Positions 1 to 8,797 are shown, numbered from the stretch's first letter. The stretch: 64,000 nt of DNA from SP197 sp965242595 (GCA_965242595.1 OZ251464.1:1178001-1242000); one strand, 5' to 3'. Numbers and translations are program-made. The notes: a model not told the origin generated them from the sequence alone.

Positions 1-1050
1 CCGCTGAAGGGCGGGCTGGCGGTGGGCACCATCCTGCTGATGGTGGTGATCTCGGCCATGAACGGGCTTTCGGTCGCCGGCATGGCCATCGGCGCCACCA
101 TCGCCCTGCCGGAGCTGCTGCGGCGCGGCTACGACAAGATCATGGTCACCGGCGTCATCCAGGCGGGTTCGTCGCTGGGCATCCTGGTCCCGCCCAGCGT
201 GGTGCTGGTGCTCTATGGCATGATCGCGCGTCAGCCGGTGGGCCAGCTGTGGCTGGCCGGCGCCGTGCCGGGCCTGACGATGGCGGCGCTGTTCGTGGTC
301 TATATCGTGGTCCGCTGCCAGCTCCAGCCCCATCTGGGGCCGGTGCTGCCCCGCAGCGAGCGCCAACAGGTGAGCCTGGCGGCGAAGCTCCGCCTGCTGC
401 GGGCCGGCATCCTGCCCTTCCTGATCTTCGCGTCCATGACCGGCCTGTTTCTGCTGGGCGTGACCAGCCTGGTGGAAAGCTCGGCGGTGGGCGCCGTCAC
501 GGCCACCCTGGCCGCCTGGTCCCGCCGCCGGCTGGACCGGCGGACCATCGAGGCCACGCTGCGCAAGACGCTGGCGGTCAGCTGCATGTTCATGTGGATC
601 ATCATGGCGGCGCTGTGCTTCGGCGCCGTGTTCGACGGGCTGGGGGCCAAGCGGGCGCTGGAAGGCTTCTTCCTGGACCGGCTGGGGATGGGCCCCTGGG
701 AGGTGCTGATCCTGATGCAGCTCTCCTTCATCCTGATGGGCACCTTCCTCGACGATACCGCCATGCTGGTGATCGTGGCCCCGCTCTATGTGCCGCTGGT
801 GAAGGCGCTGGGTTTCGATCTGGTCTGGTATGGGGTGCTCTACACCATCACCTGCCAGATCGCCTATATGACGCCGCCCTTCGGCTACAACCTGTTCCTG
901 ATGCGGGCCATGGCCCCGCCCGAGGTGGGCCTGATCGACATCTACCGCTCGATCGCGCCCTTCGTGGCGGTGATGCTGCTCGCCCTGGCCCTGGTCATGG
1001 CCTTCCCCGGTCTGGCCCTGTGGCTGCCGGGCATCGTCTATGGCAAGTGA
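1..1050 (+). CDS. dctM: TRAP transporter large permease (DctM family), 5' end missing
   Basis: Large membrane subunit of a tripartite ATP-independent periplasmic (TRAP) transporter, which uses an ion gradient to import a ligand delivered by a periplasmic binding protein. The reading frame is open from base 1, so the N-terminus lies outside the window and 349 codons are visible. The protein is a series of hydrophobic helices with family-typical stretches: an AGSSLGILVPPS segment near the visible start and a TPPFGYNLF segment near the end, as in the last DctM repeat. A dctP gene follows 63 nt downstream on the same strand. The substrate cannot be told from the permease. Confidence 0.9.
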   Translation, partial: PLKGGLAVGTILLMVVISAMNGLSVAGMAIGATIALPELLRRGYDKIMVTGVIQAGSSLGILVPPSVVLVLYGMIARQPVGQLWLAGAVPGLTMAALFVVYIVVRCQLQPHLGPVLPRSERQQVSLAAKLRLLRAGILPFLIFASMTGLFLLGVTSLVESSAVGAVTATLAAWSRRRLDRRTIEATLRKTLAVSCMFMWIIMAALCFGAVFDGLGAKRALEGFFLDRLGMGPWEVLILMQLSFILMGTFLDDTAMLVIVAPLYVPLVKALGFDLVWYGVLYTITCQIAYMTPPFGYNLFLMRAMAPPEVGLIDIYRSIAPFVAVMLLALALVMAFPGLALWLPGIVYGK

Positions 1051-1113
1051 GCCGCTTGGCCTGCCGCCCGGTTTCGGCCACACTGGCGCGGCACCGCAAG
1101 CGGGGAGGCAGAG

Positions 1114-2175
1114 ATGACCGCATCCAGACCCGAATCCAGCCCCGGATCCAGACGCTCGTTCCTGAAAGGCGGCGCGGCGGCCGGCGCAACGCTGCTGGCG
1201 GCCCCGGCCGTGCATGGGCAGTCGCCGATCCGCTGGCGGTTGCAGACCTATGCCGGCCCGGCGCTGGCCGAGCACGTCATCCGCCCGGCGGTGGATGCCT
1301 TCAACCGGGCCGCCAATGGCGAGATGGAGATCGAGCTGTTCTTCGCCGATCAGCTGGTGCCCACGGGCGAGCTGTTCCGCGCCATGCAGAACGGCACCAT
1401 CGACGCCGTCCAGTCCGACGACGATTCCATCGCTGCCCCCACCGATGTCTCGGTCTTCGGCGGCTATTTCCCGCTCGCCCTGCGCTACAGCCTCGATGTG
1501 CCGGTGCTGTTCAACCAATACGGGCTGGGCGAGATCTGGGACGAAGCCTATGCCGAGGTCGGCGGCGTCAAATGGCTCTCGGCCGGGGCGTGGGACCCGT
1601 GCCATTTCGCCACCAAGGAGCCGATCTGGAGCCTGGACGACCTCGAGGGCAAGCGCGTCTTCACCTTCCCCACCGCCGGGCGCTTCCTGCAGCGCTTCGG
1701 GGTGGTGCCGGTCACCCTGCCCTGGGAGGATATCGAGGTCGCGGTGCAGACCGGCGAGCTCGACGGCATCGCCTGGTCGGGCATCACCGAGGACTACACG
1801 GTGGGCTGGGCCGATGTCACCGACTACTTCCTCACCAACAACATCTCCGGGGCCTGGATCGGCCATTTCTTCGCCAATGAGGAGCGTTGGAACCAGCTCC
1901 CCGACCATCTCAAAAGCCTGTGGCGGCTGGCGATGGATTCCTCCCATTACTATCGCCAGCACTGGTATTGGGGCGGCGAGGCCCATCTGCGCACCCAGGG
2001 CACCAAGATGAAGCTCACCACCATCCCGGACGACGAATGGGCCAGGGTGGAGGCCGAGGCGGTCGCCTTCTGGGACGAGATCGCGGCCACCGGCCCACGT
2101 GCCGCCCGCGTGGTGGAGATCTTCCGCCGCTACAACCGGGTGATGGCCGAGGCCGGCAAGCCCTATCGCTATTAG
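1114..2175 (+). CDS. dctP: TRAP transporter solute-binding protein (DctP family), Tat signal
   Basis: Periplasmic ligand-binding subunit of a TRAP transporter, 353 residues, in the family's usual size range. The N-terminus carries a twin-arginine signal (SRRSFLKGG followed by an Ala/Gly-rich hydrophobic stretch ending near AVHG), so export of the folded protein by Tat is likely. The mature part matches the DctP fold, including the FFADQLVPTGELF region, an EDIEVAVQTGELDG segment and a DGIAWSG segment typical of the central domain. It directly follows the permease gene, so the two form one system. The last 16 bases of the gene begin a three-copy tandem repeat that runs past the stop codon. Confidence 0.9.
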   Translation: MTASRPESSPGSRRSFLKGGAAAGATLLAAPAVHGQSPIRWRLQTYAGPALAEHVIRPAVDAFNRAANGEMEIELFFADQLVPTGELFRAMQNGTIDAVQSDDDSIAAPTDVSVFGGYFPLALRYSLDVPVLFNQYGLGEIWDEAYAEVGGVKWLSAGAWDPCHFATKEPIWSLDDLEGKRVFTFPTAGRFLQRFGVVPVTLPWEDIEVAVQTGELDGIAWSGITEDYTVGWADVTDYFLTNNISGAWIGHFFANEERWNQLPDHLKSLWRLAMDSSHYYRQHWYWGGEAHLRTQGTKMKLTTIPDDEWARVEAEAVAFWDEIAATGPRAARVVEIFRRYNRVMAEAGKPYRY

Positions 2176-2207
2176 GCCCCGTCGCTATCGGGCCCTGTCG
2201 CTATTGG
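2160..2207. repeat. 16-bp tandem repeat, three copies, across two convergent stop codons
   Basis: Three adjacent 16-bp units occupy 2160-2175, 2176-2191 and 2192-2207; they differ at only a few positions and all contain the core TCGCTAT. Unit 1 is the end of dctP including its stop codon. Unit 3 supplies, on the other strand, the stop codon of the convergent serine hydrolase gene. The arrangement looks like a local triplication of the dctP 3' end. Confidence 0.85.
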
Positions 2208-3367
2208 GCAGGGACCATGGCGGCGATTTGTTCGGCCATGGCGATGGTCTCCAGCTGATAGTCCCAGTCGCTGGCGTCCTCGTTTTCCAGGACGCTGAAG
2301 AAAACCACCACGGTCCGGCTGGCCGGGGCCACCAGCATGAACTGGCCGCCCCAGCCGCCATGGCCCAGCCAGTGGCCGTCGCTGCGCATCTGGTTGCCAT
2401 AGGCGATGCGCTCGGCCGGCGGCGGATAGCGCGGGCCGGTCCGGGCCAGGGTGGCGGCGATGAAATCGGCGCTGCCCACCTGGCGCCCATCGCTGCCGCG
2501 CCCGCCGCGCGTGAACAGCAGGCCATAGCGGGCCAGGTCGCGCGCGGTCATGGAGATGCCGCCGTTGAGATTGGGCACGCCCGCCCGGTCGCAGGACATG
2601 TAAAGCGCGCCTTCCAGCCCCGCCGCCTCGACGATGTCGATGAAAAGCTCGCGCAGCGGCCTGCCGCCGGCGCGCTCCACCACCCAGCCCATGACATCGG
2701 TGTTGGCGGATTTGTAGTGGGGTTCGCCGCTGCGGTTGACGATATCGTCGCTGGCGACGGTGCACAGAAAGGCGCGCCCGTCGCTTTCCGCCTCGCCCGC
2801 CGGCGGCAGGCGCCAGCCCATGACGGCCCCGTGGATCAGCGCCGTCGTTTCGGGATCGGAATAGTCCTCCGAATAGTCGTTGACGACGTTCATATCCATT
2901 ACGTCCTGGAGCGTCGCCTCGGCATAGCCGCTGCCGATCTCCGGCAGCCAGTCGCGCACCCGGGCGGAAAGGTCCAGCCGGCCTTCGGCCACCAGGCGCC
3001 CCACCATCAGGTTCATGGCGGTCTTGGAGATCGACATGACGCTGTGGGGGCTTGCGGGGCCGAAATCCGGCGCATAGGCCTCGAAGGCCAGCACCTCGCC
3101 CCGCAGCACCACCATGGCGGAAAAGAAGCCGCTGCCGGTCAGGCGGCGCACTTCGGGCAGATCGCCGATGCGCCGGTCGATGCGCCGTTCCAGCCCCAGC
3201 ACGCGCGGGCTTCTCAGGTGAAAGCCATAGCGGACGATGCGGTGCAGGTTGTGAAAGCCCCAGCGCCGCCGCCAGGCCGTATTCCAGGCCTCGCGCCCGT
3301 CCGGCCCCACCACCAGATCGGGGTTGGGCAGATCGGGGTTGGCCCGCATCCCGCCTTCTGCCGTCAT
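2201..3367 (-). CDS. Serine hydrolase of the class C beta-lactamase family
   Basis: 388-residue protein with the class C beta-lactamase/penicillin-binding-protein fold (COG1680). The three active-site motifs are visible: SISK (SxxK nucleophile box), a Y-K-S-A-N stretch matching YxS/N, and HGG near the C-terminus. These enzymes hydrolyse esters, amides or beta-lactams; substrate cannot be predicted. No signal peptide is evident, so a cytoplasmic esterase is more likely than a secreted beta-lactamase. The ATG start overlaps the stop of the upstream dehydrogenase gene (ATGA) and has a strong GGGAGGAG ribosome site inside that gene. It is probably co-transcribed with the dehydrogenase and the EamA transporter. 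Its stop codon sits in a 16-bp tandem repeat. Confidence 0.88.
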   Translation of the reverse strand: MTAEGGMRANPDLPNPDLVVGPDGREAWNTAWRRRWGFHNLHRIVRYGFHLRSPRVLGLERRIDRRIGDLPEVRRLTGSGFFSAMVVLRGEVLAFEAYAPDFGPASPHSVMSISKTAMNLMVGRLVAEGRLDLSARVRDWLPEIGSGYAEATLQDVMDMNVVNDYSEDYSDPETTALIHGAVMGWRLPPAGEAESDGRAFLCTVASDDIVNRSGEPHYKSANTDVMGWVVERAGGRPLRELFIDIVEAAGLEGALYMSCDRAGVPNLNGGISMTARDLARYGLLFTRGGRGSDGRQVGSADFIAATLARTGPRYPPPAERIAYGNQMRSDGHWLGHGGWGGQFMLVAPASRTVVVFFSVLENEDASDWDYQLETIAMAEQIAAMVPAQ

Positions 3368-4332
3368 CGTTCTCCTCCCGCGCTCCCGGGCACCACCTCA
3401 TATCCCGGCGCTTCCGGTTCGTCATCGATCATTTCGGGCGGAAAGCCCGGCGCCCGCACGGCGATGCCGCAGGCCTGTTCCAGGCGGCGGACGATGTTGG
3501 GCGAATGCTCGCCGGCGCCATAGCGGGCCTCGCCGTCCTGGAAGATCGCAACCAGCAGCGGCGCCAGCTCCAGCGGCGCGCCCAGCTCCCGGGCCAGATC
3601 CTGGAACAGGCCGACATCCTTGGACACCAGCCCCATGGTGAAGCCGATGTCGCGGCTGCCGTTCAGGATTACCTGGCCTTCGGTCTCGTGAACGAAGGAG
3701 TTGCCCGAAGAGATGCGAATCGCCTCATAGGCGGTGGCAAGGTCCATGCCGGCCAGCTTCGCGGTGGCCAGCGCCTCGGCCAGGGCCACCAGATGGGCGG
3801 TGGCCAGATAGTTGGTGGCCACCTTCAGAATCGAGGCCGAGCCCAGCGGCCCGGTGTGCAGAATGTGCCGGCCCATGGCCGCCAGCACCGGCAACAGGCG
3901 CTCGAACACACCCCGCTCGCAGCCGGCGAAGATGGCGATGTTGCCGCTGGCGGCGCGGTGGCAGCCGCCGGAAACCGGGCAGTCGGCCGCGCCCACGTCC
4001 CTGGCCGCGGCTAGCGCGCCCAGCCGCCGCATCTCGGCCGCATCGGTGGTGCTCATCTCCGCCCACAGCGTGCCGGGGCGCAGCCCGGCCAGAAGGCCGT
4101 CTTCGCCCTCCAGCACGGCGGCGCTGGCGGCGGGCGAGGGCAGGCAGGTGATCGCCAGGTCGCAGGCCGCCGCCATGGCGGCCGGCGTTTCGCCCCAGGC
4201 GGCGCCCCGGTCCAGCAGGGGGCGGGCGGCGTCCCGGTCCAGGTCGCGCACCACCAGTTCGAAGCCGTTGCGCAGCAGGCTGGCGGCCAGCTTGCCGCCG
4301 ACCTGGCCCAGGCCGATGAAACCGATCTTCAT
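3364..4332 (-). CDS. NAD(P)-dependent beta-hydroxyacid dehydrogenase (HIBADH family)
   Basis: 322-residue oxidoreductase of the 3-hydroxyisobutyrate/6-phosphogluconate dehydrogenase family. The start MKIGFIGLGQVGG gives the N-terminal dinucleotide-binding GxGxxG. DCPVSGG is the substrate-binding signature, and the lysine in SILKVATNYL corresponds to the catalytic Lys; length is typical. Family members oxidise 3-hydroxyacids to semialdehydes or reduce small aldehydes such as glyoxylate; which applies here is not evident. The gene lies in a tight minus-strand set: EamA transporter 32 nt upstream and serine hydrolase overlapping downstream. A pathway that takes up or exports a small ester or hydroxyacid is an inference only. 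Confidence 0.87.
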   Translation of the reverse strand: MKIGFIGLGQVGGKLAASLLRNGFELVVRDLDRDAARPLLDRGAAWGETPAAMAAACDLAITCLPSPAASAAVLEGEDGLLAGLRPGTLWAEMSTTDAAEMRRLGALAAARDVGAADCPVSGGCHRAASGNIAIFAGCERGVFERLLPVLAAMGRHILHTGPLGSASILKVATNYLATAHLVALAEALATAKLAGMDLATAYEAIRISSGNSFVHETEGQVILNGSRDIGFTMGLVSKDVGLFQDLARELGAPLELAPLLVAIFQDGEARYGAGEHSPNIVRRLEQACGIAVRAPGFPPEMIDDEPEAPGYEVVPGSAGGER

Positions 4333-4364
4333 GACAGGCGATCCCGGGGCAAACGTCGCCGCCA

Positions 4365-5255
4365 TCATGGGGGATGGCGCCGCCGCTGGCCAGCCGGGCG
4401 CAGGGCCTGAAACGCCACCGCCGCCAGCACGATGGCCCCGCCGGCGATGGTCAGCCCGGTCGGCACTTCGGCAAAGGCGATCAGCACCCAGATGGGCGAA
4501 AGCACCGATTCGATCATCGACAGCACGGTCAGTTCGGCCGCCGGCAGATGGCGCGCGCACAGCGTGAACAGGCCGTTGCACAGCGCGCTGACGAAAATGC
4601 CCTGCAACGCGCACAGCGCCAGATCGTGCCAGCCGATGGCAAAGCTCGAGGTCATCGCCGCCGCCGTGGCGGCCGCCACCACGCCGGCCAGGGCCACGGT
4701 GGGCACCATGTCGATGCGCTGACCGAAGCGCACGGCAACGATATAGAACGAGGACAGAAAGGCGCAGGCCAGCGCCAGCAGATTGCCGTCCCAGGTGCCG
4801 AAGGCAAAGCCTTCCCACACCATCGCCGCCACGCCCACCATGGCCAGAGCGGTGGCGGCCTGGGTGCGGCGCGACATCGCCTCGCCCATCGCGGTCCAGG
4901 CCAGCACGCCCACGAAGAAGGGCGCGGCGGCGATCAGAAAGCTGATATTGGCGATGGTGGTGCGCTCGATCGCCATGATGAAGGTCACCGACGCCAGCCC
5001 CAGCCCCAGGGCGCCGACGATGCCGGGCCAGCCGACGGCGCGAAAGGCGCGCGGCGTGGCGATGCGATAGCGCCAGGCCACGAAGACGGTGACGGCAAAG
5101 GCAAGGCACAGGCTGCGATAGAAGATCGTCTGCGGCGCCGAGGCATGCTCGATATGGCGGAAGATCAGGCCGCTGGTGCTCCAACCCGCGGCCAGCACCA
5201 GGGCCAGCACAACCCAGGGCAGGCGATTGTCGGAGCGGAACCAGCGCAGCACCAT
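4365..5255 (-). CDS. EamA/DMT-family transporter
   Basis: Ten-helix drug/metabolite transporter superfamily protein, about 296 residues from the start at 5255, normal for two EamA repeats of five helices. The first helix begins with PWVVLALVLAAGW after a short charged N-terminus MVLRWFRSDNR. A GGAG ribosome site lies 8 nt before this ATG. Upstream in-frame ATGs at 5291 and 5348 (up to 327 residues) are possible but would add an uncharacteristic Arg/Ala/Gly-rich leader. Such proteins usually export metabolites or amino acids across the inner membrane. It is first in a minus-strand operon with the dehydrogenase and serine hydrolase. Confidence 0.85.
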   Translation of the reverse strand: MVLRWFRSDNRLPWVVLALVLAAGWSTSGLIFRHIEHASAPQTIFYRSLCLAFAVTVFVAWRYRIATPRAFRAVGWPGIVGALGLGLASVTFIMAIERTTIANISFLIAAAPFFVGVLAWTAMGEAMSRRTQAATALAMVGVAAMVWEGFAFGTWDGNLLALACAFLSSFYIVAVRFGQRIDMVPTVALAGVVAAATAAAMTSSFAIGWHDLALCALQGIFVSALCNGLFTLCARHLPAAELTVLSMIESVLSPIWVLIAFAEVPTGLTIAGGAIVLAAVAFQALRPAGQRRRHPP

Positions 5256-5427
5256 AACGGCCACTCCACCAGCACGAGGGCGGGTCGCCATCGCCGGCCC
5301 CTTCGCCCCCGCCGCCCTTCGGGCAGGCGCCCCATCTTGAAGGCCCACCCCCCGCCGCCGTCAATGGCCTCGAGAGATGGGAACGCCCCGCCGCCCCACA
5401 TGACGCGGCGAAAAAAACTCCCTCACC

Positions 5428-5468
5428 GGCCAAGGAATCCCGCCCCCACCCCGTCTGACCCTGCGATG
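5428..5468 (+). promoter_or_regulatory. 41-nt conserved element, copy A (candidate ECF-type promoter)
   Basis: This 41-nt segment matches 8933-8973 with one mismatch. It contains GGAAT (5434-5438) and CGTCTGA (5452-5458), resembling the -35 and -10 boxes read by ECF sigma factors, but the 13-nt gap between GGAAT and CGTC is shorter than the usual 15-17. It lies upstream of a truncated sigma reading frame and of the large FGE-fold gene. Promoter function is inferred. Confidence 0.5.
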
Positions 5469-5476
5469 ATCGGTGC

Positions 5477-5593
5477 ATGAGCGAAGACGACGAGGCTTTG
5501 CTGCGCCGGGCTTGCGACGGGAACCGGTTCGGTGCGAAAACTACGGACGCAGCATCCTGGGTGTATGCGAAGGGGGGCGAACGGCATGCGTAA
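5477..5593 (+). pseudogene. Truncated copy of an ECF sigma factor 5' end
   Basis: A 38-codon frame begins MSEDDEALLRRACDGNR, closely matching the start of the intact ECF sigma factor at 8983 (MSEDDDATLVRRACEGDR). After about 17 codons the similarity ends and the frame runs to a stop inside the signal-peptide region of the next gene. The shared 41-nt upstream element confirms the relationship. The coding part has diverged more than the upstream element, so this is either an old remnant or a short leader kept for translation. It is too short to be a sigma factor. Confidence 0.7.
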
Positions 5594-8500
5594 GCACGGG
5601 AACTGTGGCTGTCCCATCTTGCCGATCGCCATGGCTGCGGTGTTGGCGGTGCTTGTCGCCACGCTTCAGCCGGCTTCGGCGCAGCGGGAAGAGACCCCGG
5701 TCCTCAAGGGCTACGATTTCGAGGATCTCGGCATAGATATAGATGTTCCCGGTTTCGTTTCCGAACCTATAGATTCGCTTATTTCCGTGTTCGATGACGA
5801 CACTCCAACGGCCGAGGAAGAAGCCCTGGCGGCCGAGAAGGAGGCTCTGGCCGCAGAGAAAGAGGCCCTGGCGGCCGAAAAAGAGGCTCTGGCAGCGGAG
5901 AGGGAAGCCCTGGCAGCCGAGAAGGAGGCCCTGGCGACCGAAGGAGAGGCGCCGGCGGCCGAAGCGGTGGCCCCGCCCGCCGAGGAGCAGACGCCGACGA
6001 TCCAGATCGACATATCCACCGAGCAGGAAGCCCCGGCGGCCGAGGAAAAACCCCAGCCGCCCACCGATCTCGAATTCGCCCGCGCCCTCCACGAAATATG
6101 GCACGACAGGTCCGCCCTCTTCCGGGTGATGGAATGGGTGCGCGCCACGATCGACGACATCGACCGGCCGCTGGACCAATTCGGCCACACGGCCCTGCAT
6201 TATGTGGCCCCGGTGCAGCTGGATGTCATGGGCGCCATCGTCTCGTACGGCGCCGATTGCAATGCGCAAAGCACCTATGGCGCCAGCCCGCTTCACGTCG
6301 CCGCCGCGCAGGAGGGCATCAGCGGAGCCATCGATGCCAGAACCTCCGGCCCCCGGGCCATCCCGTTGCTGGTGCGTTGCGGGGCCGATCCGAACCTTCA
6401 GGACAACCGTGGCGTCACGCCGCTGCACGCCGTCTATACCTCGGTGGAGCTCGGTATCGGGGGTCCGCTCACGCCTTACAGAACCTACGTCGGCATCGTC
6501 CACGACAGAGGCACCTACAACAGCAGGAGCCAATGGCGGAACGCATACGAGGCCTCCCTGCCGCTGGGCGGTGGCGGGGGGCGCCAGGATATTCTGCAGG
6601 CCCTTCTCGAAGCCGGCGCCGACCCCAATCGGCGCGAGGTCAACGGCGTCACGCCGCTGACGATGGCCATCAAAAGCTCGTCTGCGGCCATCGCCCGCCA
6701 GGATCATATCCGCCTGCTTCTGAAGCATGGCGCCGACCCCGACATCAAGGACATAGCCGGCAGAACGGCCATCATGCACGCCATCTTCTCCCACCGCAGC
6801 AACTATGACGACGACGGGCTGCAGGCCATCCAGACCCTCCTCGCCGCCGGCGCCGACCCGGACATACAGGACGACGACGGCGCCACGGCGCTAAGCCACG
6901 CGGCCAGAAAGGCCACCGCCGCGCCCAGATCGGGCGGGGCCGCGCAAGAGATCGCGCTGTTGCTGTCGCGCGGGGCCGATCCCTGCATCGCCGATGGCGA
7001 CGGCCGCCTGCCATGGGACTACACGGAAGAAAATTCGGAAGAGCGCGACCTCCTCGCCGAGGCCGGCGGCGCCCGCAAGGAATCCTTCCTCACCACCGAT
7101 TTCGACGGCTCCACCTACGATCTTCTGGAAGACCAAAAGGGCTGCGACACCGAGGCCCAGAAGGAAGAACGGGCGCTGGCCCTGGATGAAACGGCGCGCA
7201 AACGCCTCCAGGCCTGCCTGGTGCAGCTGGGCTTCGCTGCCGGCGCGCCCGATGGCGCCTTCGGCTCCGCCACGCGCATGGCGCTTCGCTCCTGGCAGGA
7301 AGGCTGGCCCGCAATCGAGGCCACCGGCTATCTCACCGAAGACGGCATGGCCACCCTGCTGGCGGATTGCGCGCCGGGCCCGCGCCCGCGCTGCACCGGC
7401 CAGGAGGGCGAGCCAGCCTGCTGGATCGTGGTGGAAAACCACCCCGGTTGCTATCTCTGGAATCCGTACCCGAAGCGTCAGAATAAGGTCACCTGGTCCG
7501 GCGCCTGCGTCGCTGGCAAGGCCTCCGGCCAGGGCAAAACGACATGGCGTTTCCAGGACAACGACGGCGCATGGGTGACGTTCTGGGAGGCAGGCGAATA
7601 TCGCGAGGGCAGGCGCGGCGATGGCTATTGGACCTTCGGCCACCCCGATGGCGGAGTGTCGGAAGCCCATCTCGTGGATGACGTGGTTCATGGCCTGTGG
7701 ATCCTGCGCGGTTCCAACGGCCGCCAGCGCTGGTGTATGCAGAACGGCCGGCAGACCGATGAGGATCTCTGCATCGCCGCCGCCGACCGCGCCATGCAGG
7801 CCCGGCGCGCCGCCCCGGTGAGGAGCGGCCCCGACGAGAACTACGAAAAGCTGCTCGTCCTCGCCGCTGGCGAGCGGGTGAAGGTAACGGGAAGCTCCGG
7901 AGGCTGGCTGCAAGTCGATCTGGCTGACAAACCGTCGGAAGCCCTGGGCTTCGTCCGGGCAGAGCTGCTGGAAGAGGCGCCGCGCTGGCAGGTTGGCCAG
8001 GTTTTTCGGGATTGCGCGAACTGCCCCGAGATGGTTGTGGTTCCTGCGGGAAGCTTCACGATGGGTTCGCCTGCGTCGGAGGAGGAGCGCTGGGACAATG
8101 AGGGTCCGGAGCATCGTGTGACGATCTCGCAGCCATTCGCGGTGGGCGTTTACGAGGTGACGTTCGCGGAATGGGATGCTTGTGCGAGCTGCGGCGGCTA
8201 CCGCCCGGACGATAGGGGCTGGGGCCGCGGGCGCCGCCCCGTGATCTATGTCAGTTGGGACGATGCGCAGGCTTATGTGCGCTGGCTGAGGAGGGAGACG
8301 GGCGTGGAGTATCGCCTATTGAGCGAGTCGGAATGGGAATATGTCGCGCGGGCGGGGACGACGACACCGTTCCACACCGGGGAGACGATTTCGACGGAGC
8401 AGGCGAACTACTATGGGTATGCAACCTATGGCAGTGGCCGCGAGGGTGAGTATCGTGAGCGGACGGTTTCTGTGGGTTCGTTTTCTGCGAACCGTTTTGG

Positions 8501-8741
8501 CTTGCACGATGTTCACGGCAATGTGTGGGAGTGGGTCGAGGATTGCTGGAACGGTGACTATGCGGGCGCGCCGAGGGACGGGAGCGCATGGGAGTCGGGG
8601 AACTGTTCCGTGCGCGTTTTGCGCGGTGGCTCCTGGGACCGCAGACCGGGGGGCCTCCGTTCTGCGGGTCGCAGCGGGGGTGGCACCGGGAGCCGCAGCC
8701 ACTTCCTCGGCTTCCGTGTTGCCCGGACGCTTGCGCCGTGA
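5586..8741 (+). CDS. Secreted multidomain protein: coiled coil, ankyrin, MORN-like, PG-binding, SH3b and FGE-fold domains
   Basis: About 1051 residues from the ATG at 5586, chosen because a G-rich ribosome site precedes it and a signal peptide follows directly (charged MRKHG, hydrophobic core, ASA cleavage site near residue 32). Order of parts: Glu/Ala heptad coiled coil (about 76-124); six or more ankyrin repeats with AGADPN-type turns (195-475); peptidoglycan-binding-like segment (535-590); MORN-like W-G-x-C-x2-GKA-x-G-x-G repeats (622-718); SH3b-like domain (742-798); FGE-sulfatase domain (812-1051) starting at PEMVVVPAGSFTMGSP. The last domain ends LRGGSWDRRP and lacks the CxxxxC pair of true formylglycine-generating enzymes, so a binding role is more likely than catalysis. 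Codons in the FGE part use more T in third positions than the rest, suggesting a swapped module. The gene shares an upstream element with the ECF sigma gene. Confidence 0.82.
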   Translation: MRKHGNCGCPILPIAMAAVLAVLVATLQPASAQREETPVLKGYDFEDLGIDIDVPGFVSEPIDSLISVFDDDTPTAEEEALAAEKEALAAEKEALAAEKEALAAEREALAAEKEALATEGEAPAAEAVAPPAEEQTPTIQIDISTEQEAPAAEEKPQPPTDLEFARALHEIWHDRSALFRVMEWVRATIDDIDRPLDQFGHTALHYVAPVQLDVMGAIVSYGADCNAQSTYGASPLHVAAAQEGISGAIDARTSGPRAIPLLVRCGADPNLQDNRGVTPLHAVYTSVELGIGGPLTPYRTYVGIVHDRGTYNSRSQWRNAYEASLPLGGGGGRQDILQALLEAGADPNRREVNGVTPLTMAIKSSSAAIARQDHIRLLLKHGADPDIKDIAGRTAIMHAIFSHRSNYDDDGLQAIQTLLAAGADPDIQDDDGATALSHAARKATAAPRSGGAAQEIALLLSRGADPCIADGDGRLPWDYTEENSEERDLLAEAGGARKESFLTTDFDGSTYDLLEDQKGCDTEAQKEERALALDETARKRLQACLVQLGFAAGAPDGAFGSATRMALRSWQEGWPAIEATGYLTEDGMATLLADCAPGPRPRCTGQEGEPACWIVVENHPGCYLWNPYPKRQNKVTWSGACVAGKASGQGKTTWRFQDNDGAWVTFWEAGEYREGRRGDGYWTFGHPDGGVSEAHLVDDVVHGLWILRGSNGRQRWCMQNGRQTDEDLCIAAADRAMQARRAAPVRSGPDENYEKLLVLAAGERVKVTGSSGGWLQVDLADKPSEALGFVRAELLEEAPRWQVGQVFRDCANCPEMVVVPAGSFTMGSPASEEERWDNEGPEHRVTISQPFAVGVYEVTFAEWDACASCGGYRPDDRGWGRGRRPVIYVSWDDAQAYVRWLRRETGVEYRLLSESEWEYVARAGTTTPFHTGETISTEQANYYGYATYGSGREGEYRERTVSVGSFSANRFGLHDVHGNVWEWVEDCWNGDYAGAPRDGSAWESGNCSVRVLRGGSWDRRPGGLRSAGRSGGGTGSRSHFLGFRVARTLAP
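5811..5957 (+). repeat. 21-bp tandem repeats encoding an EKEALAA coiled coil
   Basis: Seven consecutive 21-bp units encode seven-residue repeats close to A-E-K-E-A-L-A; the last unit is degenerate. Each unit is one coiled-coil heptad, so copy-number change would lengthen or shorten the stalk without breaking the frame. They lie just after the signal peptide of the FGE-fold protein. Confidence 0.85.
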
Positions 8742-8768
8742 GTCGTGGCCTCCTTAGCTCTTGGGGGT

Positions 8769-8797
8769 CCAGGGGGCGCAGCCCCCTGGCGGATTTT
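8769..8797 (+). terminator. Rho-independent-type hairpin after the FGE-fold gene
   Basis: A perfect 9-bp GC-rich stem (CCAGGGGGC / GCCCCCTGG) with a 3-nt loop is followed by GGATTTT. It starts 28 nt after the stop codon and is placed as a transcription terminator separating this gene from the sigma-factor unit. The short T run makes it a weak one. A hairpin just past the 3' end is also a feature of diversity-generating retroelement targets, which is relevant here. Confidence 0.6.

Noticed and set aside
8029..8741. Active formylglycine-generating enzyme
   Set aside because: The required CxxxxC pair is absent after RGGSW, and no sulfatase gene lies beside it.
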